Shown piece after piece: positions 1-8,812 of a stretch of 64,000 nt of DNA. Position 1 is the first letter of the stretch; every line of letters starts with the position of its first letter. The position numbers were made by a program, and so were the translations under genes. The notes below the pieces were generated by a model, which did no database searches, was not told the DNA's origin, and saw only the letters and a list, made by a program, of their open reading frames with translations. Source of the DNA: Flavobacteriales bacterium (lineage in GTDB: Bacteria; Bacteroidota; Bacteroidia; Flavobacteriales_F; PHOS-HE28); assembly GCA_016713875.1 (NCBI GenBank), contig JADJOI010000003.1:2542001-2606000 (forward strand). The letters are read 5' to 3'.

Positions 1-99
1 GCGCACCTTGAACTCCTCCATCCAATCGAGCGCACGGCCCACGGTGTCGTCCGGCCGAAGGGGCGGAAGATCGGGGGCGATGAGGTCGCTGGCGTGCAT
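1..99 (-). CDS. CBS-domain protein, N-terminal 33 residues (runs off the left edge)
   Basis: The minus strand opens with ATG at 99 and stays open to the window edge for 33 codons. The peptide begins MHASDLIAPDLPPLRPDDTV and continues with a DWMEEFKVR stretch. This is the usual first half of a CBS domain: a short helix, then L.P.D...A...M....V. CBS pairs bind adenine nucleotides and usually regulate a partner protein. The gene is divergent from pdxJ, 59 bases away, a neighbourhood seen in other Bacteroidota. Only the start is present, so domain number and partner fusions cannot be judged. Confidence 0.6.
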   Translation of the reverse strand, partial: MHASDLIAPDLPPLRPDDTVGRALDWMEEFKVR

Positions 100-117
100 G
101 GGCCCTGGGCACCGGCG

Positions 118-125
118 TATTTTCG
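118..125 (+). promoter_or_regulatory. minus-7 box TATTTTCG ahead of pdxJ
   Basis: TATTTTCG fits the Bacteroidota sigma-A minus-7 consensus TAnnTTTG in all but one base. It lies 33 bases before the chosen pdxJ ATG. No convincing minus-33 TTTG is visible. It would drive the pdxJ, hydrolase and secreted-protein cluster. Confidence 0.5.
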
Positions 126-158
126 GCGCCGCCTGCCGCGCCCAAGGTAGTGCATCGC

Positions 159-875
159 ATGACCCGCCTCAGTGTCAACATCAACAAGGTGGCCACGCTG
201 CGCAACGCGCGCGGCGGCGACAACCCGGACGTGGTGGCCACCGCCCTGTTGCTGGAGCGGCATGGCGCGCAGGGCATCACCGTGCACCCGCGACCGGACG
301 AGCGCCACATCCGCCGCGGCGACGTACGCGCCTTGCGGGCCGTGCTCACCACCGAGTTCAACATCGAGGGCTATCCGTCGGAGGACTTCCTGGCCCTGGT
401 GACCGAGGTGCGTCCCGCGCAGGTGACCCTCGTGCCCGACCCCCCCGGGGTGCTGACGAGCAATGCCGGTTGGGATGCCCGCACGCAGAAGACCTTCCTC
501 GGTGAGGTGGTGCGACGCCTGCATGCCGAAGGTCTGCGCACCTCCCTCTTCCTCGGCGCCGATAGCGAACAGGTGGGGCATGCGGCGGACACCGGCACCG
601 ACCGGATCGAGCTGTACACCGAACCCTTTGCAGCGGGATACCACAACGATCGCGATGCAGCGGTGGCCCCGTTCGTGAGCGCCGCACAGGCGGCGGCCAT
701 GCATGGCCTGGGTCTGAACGCCGGTCACGACCTGGACCGGCACAACCTGCGGTACTTCCACATGCACGTGCCCGGGCTGCTGGAGGTGAGCATCGGCCAT
801 GCCCTGGTGTGCGACGCCCTGCACTTCGGCTGGGAGAACACCGTGCAGCTCTATCTCCGCGAACTCCGTTCATGA
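159..875 (+). CDS. pdxJ: pyridoxine 5'-phosphate synthase PdxJ
   Basis: PdxJ condenses 1-deoxy-D-xylulose 5-phosphate with 3-amino-2-oxopropyl phosphate to pyridoxine 5'-phosphate, the last ring-forming step of DXP-dependent vitamin B6 synthesis, in the cytosol. The 238-residue product has the usual TIM-barrel length. It starts with LSVNINKVATLRNARGG, then has GITVHPRPDERHIR (His43), EFNIEGYPSEDF (Glu70), TLVPD, ELYTEPFA, NAGHDL (His190) and the phosphate-binding SIGHALV. These match the family's active-site His and Glu positions. I chose ATG 159 over an in-frame GTG at 150 because homologues begin at MTRLSVNINK. Its stop overlaps the next start (ATGA at 872), so translation is probably coupled. 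Confidence 0.97.
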   Translation: MTRLSVNINKVATLRNARGGDNPDVVATALLLERHGAQGITVHPRPDERHIRRGDVRALRAVLTTEFNIEGYPSEDFLALVTEVRPAQVTLVPDPPGVLTSNAGWDARTQKTFLGEVVRRLHAEGLRTSLFLGADSEQVGHAADTGTDRIELYTEPFAAGYHNDRDAAVAPFVSAAQAAAMHGLGLNAGHDLDRHNLRYFHMHVPGLLEVSIGHALVCDALHFGWENTVQLYLRELRS

Positions 876-1642
876 GCACCGTCCCGCTCCATCATCGCCG
901 CATGGGCCAGGGTCGTCCCCTGGTGGTGCTCCATGGTCTCTTCGGCAGCAGCGACAACTGGAACAGCATCGGCAAGGCCTGGGCCGACGACTTCGATGTG
1001 GTGCTGGTGGACCAGCGCGACCACGGACGCTCACCCCACACCGACCGCATCACCTATGCATTGATGGCCGATGACGTGGCCGCACTGATCGACGACCTGG
1101 GACTGCGCGATCCGGTGGTGGTGGGCCACAGCATGGGCGGAAAGGCGGGCATGGTGCTGGCGCAGCGGCACCCCGGCCTGCTGCACCGGCTGGTGGTGAT
1201 CGACATGGGGCCGCGGGAGTATCCGCCCCATCGTCACGCCCACATCCTGCAAGCGCTCACCACGTGCGACCTTGAGCAACTCCGCACCCGCAAGGAGGTG
1301 GAGGACCATCTGTCCACACTGATCCGCGAGCCGGGCGTGGTGCAGTTCCTGCTCAAGAGCCTGTACTGGGCCACCCCCGACCAGCTGGCGTGGCGCTTCA
1401 ATGTGCCGCTGTTGGCGCAGGACATCCACGACATCCTGGCCGCGGCCGGCCCGGAGGTGGTGCGCACCCCCACCCTCTTCATCCGTGGCGGGCAGAGCGA
1501 CTACATCACCCGCGAGGACCTGCCCCAGCTGCGCGAACAGTTCCCGCAAGCGCGTGTGGAGACCATCGATTTCGCCGGCCACTGGGTGCATGTGCAGGCG
1601 CCCGACGAGGTGATCGGGCTGGTGCGCGCCTTCGCCTCATGA
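872..1642 (+). CDS. alpha/beta-fold hydrolase (YbfF-like esterase)
   Basis: A 256-residue cytosolic alpha/beta hydrolase without a signal peptide. The oxyanion region is HGLFGSSDNW (21-30). The nucleophile elbow is VGHSMGGK with Ser87. The acid is probably the Asp at 210 in RGGQSDY, and the catalytic His is in FAGHWVH (237 or 240). The HGLFGS.DNW and GHSMGGK signatures are typical of the YbfF esterase group, which acts on short acyl esters or acyl-CoA in vitro. The true substrate is unknown. It overlaps pdxJ by four bases and its stop overlaps the next gene, so it sits in the middle of a coupled operon. Confidence 0.9.
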   Translation: MSTVPLHHRRMGQGRPLVVLHGLFGSSDNWNSIGKAWADDFDVVLVDQRDHGRSPHTDRITYALMADDVAALIDDLGLRDPVVVGHSMGGKAGMVLAQRHPGLLHRLVVIDMGPREYPPHRHAHILQALTTCDLEQLRTRKEVEDHLSTLIREPGVVQFLLKSLYWATPDQLAWRFNVPLLAQDIHDILAAAGPEVVRTPTLFIRGGQSDYITREDLPQLREQFPQARVETIDFAGHWVHVQAPDEVIGLVRAFAS

Positions 1643-2271
1643 TGCGGTCGCTGTTCCTGCTTCTTTGGCTCGCGCCCGGCCTGTACGCCGCCGGACAGAT
1701 GGACACCGTCTGGGTGCCGTACAGCTCGGGCTTCGACTTCCGCGAGGGCATCTACCGCACCTTCCGGGAGTTCCGGTTGAACGCGCCCTCGGCCGGCCTG
1801 GAGCAGCTCACCGATCGGCAGGGGCTGCACATCGACCCGCGGGGCGATGACACGTGGCACCTGCCCGACAGTCTGGGGCGGCCGGCCCCTGTGCCCGACC
1901 GCTCGGTCTGGGGCTTCTGCTCCAACAATGTGGTGTACCTCAACACGGCCACGGGCTTCCACCGCATCGGCCTCATGGGTGCCTTGAGCCACCTGCTCTA
2001 CACACAGGTCATCCGCGACCGGGACCCCTCGTTCTATGGCACGGGAGGCACCCGCACCTACACGATGGAGTCGCAGGGCTTGCTGGCGATGGCCACGGGC
2101 GCTTTCCTGCCGTTCAGTGCGGCGGGCATGGACCAGGCGCTGATGGACGACCCTGAGCTGCTGGCCGAGTTCCGCGCGCTGGGCAAGCGGGCCCGCAACG
2201 AGCCCGGCACGCTCTTCGCCTTCCTGCGGCGCTACAACCAACGCCACGACCTGCTCTTCCCCCGGTATTGA
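1639..2271 (+). CDS. secreted conserved hypothetical protein
   Basis: A 210-residue protein with a clear signal peptide (MMRSLFLLLWLAPGLYAAG). Two adjacent ATGs, 1639 and 1642, are possible starts; the first overlaps the hydrolase stop. The mature part opens with a FREGIYRTFREFRLNAP motif, a pattern I associate with small secreted Bacteroidota proteins of unknown role. An aromatic stretch, VWGFCSNNVVYLNTATGFHRI, follows. There is no T9SS sorting tail, lipobox or catalytic motif. Coupling to the upstream hydrolase suggests shared expression only. Confidence 0.75.
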   Translation: MMRSLFLLLWLAPGLYAAGQMDTVWVPYSSGFDFREGIYRTFREFRLNAPSAGLEQLTDRQGLHIDPRGDDTWHLPDSLGRPAPVPDRSVWGFCSNNVVYLNTATGFHRIGLMGALSHLLYTQVIRDRDPSFYGTGGTRTYTMESQGLLAMATGAFLPFSAAGMDQALMDDPELLAEFRALGKRARNEPGTLFAFLRRYNQRHDLLFPRY

Positions 2272-2288
2272 CGACCCCCGCACAGGGC

Positions 2289-2296
2289 TACCTTGC
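2289..2296 (+). promoter_or_regulatory. minus-7 box TACCTTGC, very short leader
   Basis: TACCTTGC lies seven bases before ATG 2303. It resembles the TAnnTTTG box and recurs at other starts in this window with similarly short leaders. Confidence 0.4.
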
Positions 2297-2302
2297 GCCG
2301 CC

Positions 2303-3355
2303 ATGCGTCCCCGCCATCGCTCCGTTCCGCCCATCGCCCTGCTGCTGCTCGCCTGCGGGCCCGTCGCCTGCGCCCAGTCCGACCAGCGCTTCACGGCGGC
2401 CTGCATCGGTTTCTACAACATCGAGAACCTCTACGACACGATCGACTCGCCGGACACCGACGATGCGGAGTTCCTGCCGGGAGGACCGAAGCTGTGGGGC
2501 ACCACGCGTTACCGCACCAAGGTGGAGAAAATGGGTCGCGTGATCGGCGAACTGGGCAGGGACGTGCACCCGGACGGTGTGCACGTGATCGGCCTCGCCG
2601 AGGTGGAGAACCGCCGCGTGCTGGAGGACCTGGTGAAGACGGAGGCCATCGCCAAGCGCGGGTACCGGATCGTGCACGAGGACGGACCCGACCGGCGCGG
2701 GGTGGATGTGGCCCTGCTCTACGATCCACGGTACTTCACGCTGCTGGGCCACCGGAGTGTGCCGCTCGTGGACCCGGTGGACACGGCGTTCCGGACCCGC
2801 GCGCAGCTGCTGGTGAGCGGCATCATGGACGGCGACACCGTGCACGTGATCGTGGCGCACTGGCCCAGCCGGCGAGGCGGCGAGAAGCGATCGCAGCCCA
2901 AGCGCATGCTGGCCGCCAAGCTGGGCCGCGCCCTCATCGATTCGTTGCAGCAGCGTGATCCCGGCGCACGGGTGATCTACATGGGCGACCTCAACGACGA
3001 CCCGGTGGACAAGAGCGTGCGTGGTGGGCTGATGACCGTGGCCCGGCCGGAACAGGCCACCGGCCGCGCGCTCTTCAACCCCATGGAGCCGCTCTACGAC
3101 AAGGGCATCGGCTCCCTCGCCTGGCGCGACTCCTGGAACCTCTTCGACCAGATCGTCGTGACGTCCTCCCTGGCCGCTCGCTCGGACGACCGCTATCGAT
3201 ACTACGGGGTGCGCGTATACAACGAGCCCTACCTGCGCCAACAGGATGGCGCGTTCAGCGGATACCCCTTCCGCACCTTCGTGGGCGACACCTGGGCCAA
3301 CGGGTGGAGCGACCACTTCCCGGTGTACATCATCCTCGTGCGGCCGGTGCGCTGA
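2303..3355 (+). CDS. secreted endonuclease/exonuclease/phosphatase-fold hydrolase
   Basis: A 350-residue exported protein; the signal peptide ends near ACAQS at 22-26. It has the full metal-dependent EEP catalytic set: FYNIENLYD (Asn39, Glu41), GLAEVEN (Glu100), RRGVDVALLYD, AHWPSR (His186), MGDLND (Asp229, Asn231) and WSDHFPV (Asp337, His338). Such enzymes cut phosphodiester bonds in nucleic acids or similar substrates. No sorting tail is present, so it is periplasmic or released. It faces, tail to tail, an operon with a TonB-dependent receptor and an OB-fold-like surface protein, which fits uptake or breakdown of external nucleic acid or organic phosphate. The exact substrate cannot be read from sequence. 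Confidence 0.9.
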   Translation: MRPRHRSVPPIALLLLACGPVACAQSDQRFTAACIGFYNIENLYDTIDSPDTDDAEFLPGGPKLWGTTRYRTKVEKMGRVIGELGRDVHPDGVHVIGLAEVENRRVLEDLVKTEAIAKRGYRIVHEDGPDRRGVDVALLYDPRYFTLLGHRSVPLVDPVDTAFRTRAQLLVSGIMDGDTVHVIVAHWPSRRGGEKRSQPKRMLAAKLGRALIDSLQQRDPGARVIYMGDLNDDPVDKSVRGGLMTVARPEQATGRALFNPMEPLYDKGIGSLAWRDSWNLFDQIVVTSSLAARSDDRYRYYGVRVYNEPYLRQQDGAFSGYPFRTFVGDTWANGWSDHFPVYIILVRPVR

Positions 3356-3376
3356 GCGAAGGACACGGTGGCACGG

Positions 3377-3412
3377 AAAAGCGAGGGCCCCGGTGCGCGT
3401 GCACCGGGGCCC
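3377..3412 (-). terminator. hairpin terminator between convergent genes
   Basis: A perfect 12-bp stem (3385-3396 with 3401-3412) closes on loop GCGT. On the minus strand it is followed by CTCGCTTTTCC, so it suits the end of the 3434-4771 gene. It may also slow plus-strand transcripts from the EEP gene. Confidence 0.75.
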
Positions 3413-3433
3413 TTCGACTTCGGAGGATGCCGA

Positions 3434-4771
3434 TCAGCGCACGACCGTGAAGCGCACGCTGCTGCGGGCCTCATCGCGGGCGAGCATCAGGGTGTAGAGC
3501 CCTGCCTGGAGGTCGGCGACCGGGAGCGTGCTGCGCAGGGCGCTGAAGGAGCCCTCGTTCACCAAGCGGCCGGTGGCGTCCAGCACCTGGAAACGGACAC
3601 CGGGCACCCGCACCTCCACGGTGAGGATGTCGGTGGCGGGCACGGGCCACACCTGCGTGGCGGCCAGCAGCTGCTCCTTGAGCCCGGTGGAGACCGCCAC
3701 ATCGGCGGCGAAGCGCGGTTCGATCTTCCATTCGCTGAAGCTGTACGACACCAGGCCGGTGACGTCGTAGTTCACGCCCAGCGTCGGGGTGTAGGCGTAA
3801 ATGAGGTCGTTCACCAGCACTGCGCCCGAACCGTCATCGATCGTCCATTGACCGAAGTTGTTCGCGATGTCGTCGTTGGTGCAATCGGCGTTGGTCACCT
3901 GCACCAGCATACCCTCCCACTGCTCCTGGCCCACGGTACCGGTAGTGGCGGCAAGCACCTCCACCGGATTGCCCGGCGACACGATGTTCACGTTGGCGGC
4001 ATCGCTCAGCTGGGTCTGGTTGAAGTACTCCTCCACCAGCGCGGTGAGGGTGAGGCTATCGCCCAGGGCCACCGGTGAGCTGTCGAACACGAAGAGGCCG
4101 GTCCAGGGGCCCGATCCGCTCTGCAACCAGTAGCCGTTGGCACCCACGGCGCAGACCACGCCGCCGGTGTTCACCGTCTGGCCCACGAGCGGCGAGGCTC
4201 CGTTCGGGTCGGTGGTGAACTGGATCTGGTAGATGCTCGCATCGGTCGGAGGATTCACCGCTCCGGTCCAGATGCGCACGCTGTCCACCTCCAGATGGCC
4301 ACCGGCGGCCAGGGTGTTGCGCACACTGAGGATGAACTCCCCGTCGATGGTGTCGTTGTCGGCCACCACTTGCTGGCTGTAGGGTGTCCAGGTGGTGCCG
4401 TTGACGGTGATATAGGGGTTGTACGGAGCGTAGCCGAAGCCCGTGGAGCGGCCATCGAACAGGCCGGTGCGGATCTCCCCGTTGCCACGGGCGTAGAAAC
4501 TGATGTTGTACGCCGTGCCGGTGGTCACGCTCTGGCTCGTGGTGGTGAAACGCTTGTGGGTGTTGGTGGCGCTCACGATGCGGACCGCGTAGGTGCCGAA
4601 CTGAATGTTCTGATCGGCCTGCTGGATGCTGTCGGCGGCAAGGTTGGTCTTGCTGCCCACCCAGCCGTCCGGCACGTTGCCGGTCCAGCTCTCGAAGCTG
4701 GTGGCCACGATCGTCTGCGCCTGGGCGGAAAGCCCCAGCAACAGTGCGGTGAGAAGAGTAACGTGTTTCAT
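3434..4771 (-). CDS. OB-fold-like surface protein with T9SS type A sorting domain
   Basis: A 445-residue protein. A signal peptide (MKHVTLLTALLLGLSAQAQ) precedes a jelly-roll-like carbohydrate-binding type domain (about 22-170). Next comes a segment (about 180-365) with SPLVGQTVNTGGVVCAV, NGYWLQ and FVFDSSP, like the OB-fold region of extracellular nucleases such as ExeM. The C-terminus (about 375-445) has VWPVPATDILTVEV, VLDATGR and LQAGLYTL, a type A T9SS signal for export and surface attachment. It is the last gene of the receptor operon, 35 bases after the DUF5689 gene. No nuclease catalytic motif is seen here, so it may bind substrate or assist the adjacent EEP enzyme. Confidence 0.85.
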   Translation of the reverse strand: MKHVTLLTALLLGLSAQAQTIVATSFESWTGNVPDGWVGSKTNLAADSIQQADQNIQFGTYAVRIVSATNTHKRFTTTSQSVTTGTAYNISFYARGNGEIRTGLFDGRSTGFGYAPYNPYITVNGTTWTPYSQQVVADNDTIDGEFILSVRNTLAAGGHLEVDSVRIWTGAVNPPTDASIYQIQFTTDPNGASPLVGQTVNTGGVVCAVGANGYWLQSGSGPWTGLFVFDSSPVALGDSLTLTALVEEYFNQTQLSDAANVNIVSPGNPVEVLAATTGTVGQEQWEGMLVQVTNADCTNDDIANNFGQWTIDDGSGAVLVNDLIYAYTPTLGVNYDVTGLVSYSFSEWKIEPRFAADVAVSTGLKEQLLAATQVWPVPATDILTVEVRVPGVRFQVLDATGRLVNEGSFSALRSTLPVADLQAGLYTLMLARDEARSSVRFTVVR

Positions 4772-4806
4772 CGGTGATGGGTTAGGGGGTGCGGGAGGGA
4801 AACGGG

Positions 4807-6042
4807 TCAGTTGTCGGTGATCACGATGTCGTCCAGGTTCCAGCGGCGGCCATCCGTGCTGGTGCCGGTGTACTTGAAGGCGAGCCGGAAGTTGCCGCTG
4901 ATGTACGGGATCAGGTCGAGGCCGCCGGAGGGGGTCCAGGTCGCGTTGGCGGCGAGGGCCGGGCTCAGCGCGGTCCAGGTCGCCGTGGACGGAGCGCCGC
5001 CGCTGTAGTTCGCGCTCACCAGCACTACCAAGGGCGCGCCTGAGAAGGCCACGGACGTTTCGAAATTGAGCACCGGGGCCGTGGTGGCGCTGAGGTTGAC
5101 GGATGGGCTGATGAGCCAGGTCTCACAGGTAGTGTAGACCCCGCCGCTGTTGTTGGTGATCGAACCGTAGCCGGCCGTCGCCGTCCATCCCACCGTCCCG
5201 GTCACCTGCTGCTGGGTCCATCCGCCCGAGGTGGCGCTGCCATCCTCGAAATCCTTCAGGAGCAGCTGGATGCCGAAGGCGCCGCAACGCGGGCCCGTGA
5301 GCTGCACCAGCGACAGGTCGTGCACGAAGAGCTGCATGTCGCTGCCGAACTGGCCCACCACCGCGGTGAAGGAGCCGTTGCCCTGTGGAAGCACCTGCGC
5401 GGCGAAATTGGCGTAGCCGCTGGTGCGCACAATGATGGTGTTGCCGTCGCAGTCCTCCAGGGTGCGGTTCACGCTGCTCTGGTTGATGGCATCGCTCCAG
5501 GTGGTGACCCCGTTGGCCTCGTCGGCGATGAACTGCACGCTGTCCAGGCGGATGAGCTGGCCCTGCAGGGCGGGCGTCACCTGCGTGACGGACACCACCT
5601 TGGGCGCCACCGGCACCAGGGTCTCCTGCTTGATGACGTTGTTGTCGACGTCCACCGAATCGAGCTGGAGCAGGCCAGCGTAGCTGCTCAACGTGGTGCC
5701 CTTGAGGTAGATGCGGATGCGGTCTCCGGCGTATAACCCACCGCTGTTCTTCAGGCGCAGCACGATGCCCGCGGTATCGTCCTGCATGTAGATGTTCTTG
5801 TACAGATTGCCGTTCGTCTCATCGCCGGTGACCACGCCATAGACGGACGAGTCGCCCGTGAAGCGGTGCGGGAGGTAGGCGAAGGTGGTGGCGTGCAGGT
5901 CGCGCAGCCGCTTGATGCTGAGCACCGATCCGGTGGGCAGGGTGCGCTCCGGCGGGGTGTCGAGCTCCTTGTCGCAGCCGCTCAACAGCAGCATTAGGGC
6001 CAGGCCGGCGGCGGCGGACAGGGTGTGGGTCAGGTGCTTCAT
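4807..6042 (-). CDS. DUF5689-type lipoprotein
   Basis: A 411-residue lipoprotein. The lipobox is LLLSGCDKE with Cys23. The first 250 residues (VYGVVTGDETNGNLYKNIYM, DTAGIVLRL, GDRIRIYLKG) match the DUF5689 pattern, an OB-like fold found beside TonB receptors in Bacteroidota. The second part (about 265-411) is a jelly-roll-like module with WTQQQVTG and LISPSVNLS. The ATG at 6042 is two bases after the receptor stop, so the pair is surely co-transcribed. The usual role of such lipoproteins is substrate capture at the outer membrane; here the ligand is unknown. Confidence 0.85.
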   Translation of the reverse strand: MKHLTHTLSAAAGLALMLLLSGCDKELDTPPERTLPTGSVLSIKRLRDLHATTFAYLPHRFTGDSSVYGVVTGDETNGNLYKNIYMQDDTAGIVLRLKNSGGLYAGDRIRIYLKGTTLSSYAGLLQLDSVDVDNNVIKQETLVPVAPKVVSVTQVTPALQGQLIRLDSVQFIADEANGVTTWSDAINQSSVNRTLEDCDGNTIIVRTSGYANFAAQVLPQGNGSFTAVVGQFGSDMQLFVHDLSLVQLTGPRCGAFGIQLLLKDFEDGSATSGGWTQQQVTGTVGWTATAGYGSITNNSGGVYTTCETWLISPSVNLSATTAPVLNFETSVAFSGAPLVVLVSANYSGGAPSTATWTALSPALAANATWTPSGGLDLIPYISGNFRLAFKYTGTSTDGRRWNLDDIVITDN

Positions 6043-6044
6043 GA

Positions 6045-8627
6045 TCAGAAACCGATGCTCAGCATGGCGAAATAGGTGCGACCGAAGAGGTAGCTCAGGC
6101 GCGGGGGGAACTTGCCGACGTCCATCCGTTCGTAGCGCAGCTGCTCGAAGCCGCCCACCACGAAGTCCTGGTTGTTCAGCAGGTTGCTCACCGACACGTT
6201 CAGGGCGATGCGGTACTTGCGCTGCACCATCCACGACTTGCCTCCGAAGAGATCCAGGGTGAACGCGTTGTCCAGCTTGGTCTGTTCCAGGAGCTCGTTC
6301 CATTGGGGATCCTGCACCGCCAGTCCTTCCAGGGCTTCGGCGGTGCGGCGGTCCGGATTGGGGTCCAGGTAGATGTCGGCGAAGTAGTTCGCCGTGAGGC
6401 TGATGAACCAGAACTTGGGGCTGTTGTAACGCAGACCGAGCGAGGCGGCGGTCTGCGGCATCCCGCCCACCCTGTAATTGGTCCAATAGACGGTGCGGTC
6501 CGTGGCGAACACCTCCTCGCTGTTGTCGCGGGTGATGGTGGCCTGTGGCCGGCTGGAGTACACGAATCGGCCCGTTCCCAGGACGGCGTTCACGCTGAGG
6601 GTGGAGGTGACATTGGCCTCCAGGCCCAGTTCCGCCCCGGTGTGCCGCTGGTCCACCCCGCGCATGGTGTAGTTCACCAGGGTGAGGTACTCATCGTGGA
6701 AGAAGGAGCGGGCCCACACCTGATCGGCGATATTGGCCCAGTACACGGTGGCCCGACCCTTGAGGCGGGGGAAGCGCACCACGTAGCTCAGGTCGGCGCT
6801 GCTCACCTTTTCGGTGGTAAGACCGGGGACGACCGCGTCGCGGGTGCGCGGCGACAAGTAGGCCCACCGAGCCAGGGGCGGTCGGGTGAGGTAGGCGCCG
6901 TTCAGGGTGACGAACTGCCGGCCGCTGAGCTTGTACACGGCGCCCGCCTTCAGGCCGTAGTGCAGAAAGCCCTGCACCTCCGACTTCCCGAACGAGTTGT
7001 CCGGGAAGCGACCGTTCACCATGAACCCTTCGCGGAAGAAGGACTGATGGCCCAGCATGCCGGACACGTACGCCTCCACCTGCTGCCAGCGGCGCTCGAA
7101 CTGCACGAAGCCCGTCGCCTGCCGCACATGCATGTCGTAGTCGTGCCCGAACCGCTCACCGACGGTGATCACCGCGTTGGGCCGGTTGAGGTCGTTCTGG
7201 GCCACCGCGGGGTCGGCCGAGACCTGATCGGCGAACTGGTCCACGTCCACCCAGAAGTCGCCGCCCAGCAGGTCATCGACCACGCGGTAGTTGTGCGTCA
7301 CATGGTCGTGATAGCCCACGCTGGCGGTGAGCTGGGTGTGGTCGTCCAGCGCCTTGGACCACACGCTATTGAGGCCGAAGCGGCGCGGGTCGTTGCGCTG
7401 GTCCTCCACGATGTACTTGCTACGGTTGCCGGTGATGTTGAGGCCTGCGATGCCATCGGCGTTCTGCACCGTGTACAGGTTCTTGCGGTTGGCGAAATAG
7501 AGCTGGTCCCAGTCGATCTGACCGGCGCTTCCGTTCTGCCAGGCCTCGGTCAGTCGTGCAGCCTCTGCGGGATCGCTCTCCGCGTAGTAGCTGGGCAGGT
7601 AGCGGTAGTAATCCGGACGCGGGTCCTTCGCATCGAACCAGTTGATGTTGGTCTGGGCGTCGCGTCCGGCGGTGTAATACAGGCTGGTGGTCCAGGTGGT
7701 CCGTTCGTCCGGTGTGAAGTAGTGCGTGAGGATGGCCATCGGCTTATGGTCATAGCTCACACGGGCGTTGCGTTTCTCGCCGTTCTGATAGCCCCAGAAA
7801 GGGTTGTAGTAGTTGTTGCCGGTGAGGTCGTAGGCCTCCTGCACGGCCAGGCCCTGACGGCCCTGGCGGATCGGGGCGCCGAAGCCGGTGAAGCCGATGC
7901 GGTGCCGGTCGTTGAGCTTCTTCTCCACGCTGAGGAAGTAGGCGGCGGCGTTGAAGAAGGTGCCTTCGGCGTAGCCTTCGTTCGCATAGCGCCAGCTGGC
8001 CGAGGCGCTCACCGCCCAGCCCGTCTTCATCATGCCGGTGCTGTGCGTCACCATCACGCGATGGTCGTAGGCCCGGTTGCTGAGGGCGTAGGAGATGCGG
8101 GTGCCCCGCCGCTGATCGCTGGCCCGGGCATTGATGGCGGAATACCCACCGATGCCCGCGAACACGAGGCGCGAGGCGGACAACCCCGTGCGGATCTCCA
8201 TGTAGCGCGTCACGTCGTTCAGACCGCCCCACTGGCTCCAGGTGGCCCAACCGGCCTCCGGGTCGTTCACCATGATGCCGTTGATGAGCACAGAAGTGTT
8301 CTCGCCGTCGAGGCCACGGATCCGGAACCGGGCCGGACCCCAGCTTAGACCTGCTGTGTTGGCGAACACATCGCGGGACGACTGCAGGATCCCCGAGATG
8401 TCCTGGGAGCCCAGCTCGGATTCCAGGTCGCTGGAGGTCACCGTGTACACCGGCACCCGTTCCTGAAGGATACGGGAGCTATCACCCGCGGCTCCGATCT
8501 CCACGGAATCGACCACTTGGGCGGACAAGGAGCAGGGAAGAGCAAGGAAGAGGAAGGACCAGGCGAGCGAACCGGACACCGGCTTGATGCGTCCTAACGT
8601 CCCCAAGGGTCGGATGGCCGGTTTCAC
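6045..8627 (-). CDS. TonB-dependent outer-membrane receptor
   Basis: About 860 residues. After a signal segment (LAWSFLFLALPCSLSAQ) comes the plug domain with VYTVTSSDLESELGSQDISG, RFRIRGLDGENTSVLINGI and NDPEAGWATWSQWGGLNDV. A long beta-barrel follows and ends in an aromatic strand (FGRTYFAMLSIGF). No carboxypeptidase-like N-domain is present. There is no ATG near the signal peptide. I placed the start at GTG 8627 because a minus-7 box lies just upstream at 8646-8653; TTG 8606 and GTG 8579 are alternatives, while an ATG at 8738 would lie upstream of the promoter. It heads an operon with a DUF5689 lipoprotein and an OB-fold-like T9SS protein. Confidence 0.93.
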   Translation of the reverse strand: MKPAIRPLGTLGRIKPVSGSLAWSFLFLALPCSLSAQVVDSVEIGAAGDSSRILQERVPVYTVTSSDLESELGSQDISGILQSSRDVFANTAGLSWGPARFRIRGLDGENTSVLINGIMVNDPEAGWATWSQWGGLNDVTRYMEIRTGLSASRLVFAGIGGYSAINARASDQRRGTRISYALSNRAYDHRVMVTHSTGMMKTGWAVSASASWRYANEGYAEGTFFNAAAYFLSVEKKLNDRHRIGFTGFGAPIRQGRQGLAVQEAYDLTGNNYYNPFWGYQNGEKRNARVSYDHKPMAILTHYFTPDERTTWTTSLYYTAGRDAQTNINWFDAKDPRPDYYRYLPSYYAESDPAEAARLTEAWQNGSAGQIDWDQLYFANRKNLYTVQNADGIAGLNITGNRSKYIVEDQRNDPRRFGLNSVWSKALDDHTQLTASVGYHDHVTHNYRVVDDLLGGDFWVDVDQFADQVSADPAVAQNDLNRPNAVITVGERFGHDYDMHVRQATGFVQFERRWQQVEAYVSGMLGHQSFFREGFMVNGRFPDNSFGKSEVQGFLHYGLKAGAVYKLSGRQFVTLNGAYLTRPPLARWAYLSPRTRDAVVPGLTTEKVSSADLSYVVRFPRLKGRATVYWANIADQVWARSFFHDEYLTLVNYTMRGVDQRHTGAELGLEANVTSTLSVNAVLGTGRFVYSSRPQATITRDNSEEVFATDRTVYWTNYRVGGMPQTAASLGLRYNSPKFWFISLTANYFADIYLDPNPDRRTAEALEGLAVQDPQWNELLEQTKLDNAFTLDLFGGKSWMVQRKYRIALNVSVSNLLNNQDFVVGGFEQLRYERMDVGKFPPRLSYLFGRTYFAMLSIGF

Positions 8628-8645
8628 GCGATCGGATAAGGGCGG

Positions 8646-8653
8646 CAAAAGTA
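8646..8653 (-). promoter_or_regulatory. minus-7 box TACTTTTG for the receptor operon
   Basis: TACTTTTG is a near-consensus Bacteroidota minus-7 element on the minus strand. It sets the probable start of transcription near 8640 and so favours the GTG start at 8627. Confidence 0.6.
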
Positions 8654-8771
8654 CAGTATCCCTCCGGGAACCCGGGGTTACGGGGAAGTTAACGATGCAC
8701 ACGACCGGCCCGGTGGGCATGAACACGGCACTGTGCATGACAAGTGACTGGATTTCAGCGACTCCAAACCG

Positions 8772-8779
8772 TACCTTCG
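8772..8779 (+). promoter_or_regulatory. minus-7 box TACCTTCG for the giant repeat gene
   Basis: TACCTTCG lies 33 bases before ATG 8813. It makes a divergent pair with the receptor promoter at 8646-8653. Confidence 0.45.
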
Positions 8780-8812
8780 CGGGTTGATCCGCAGGTGCTC
8801 CCGCCCCACTCC

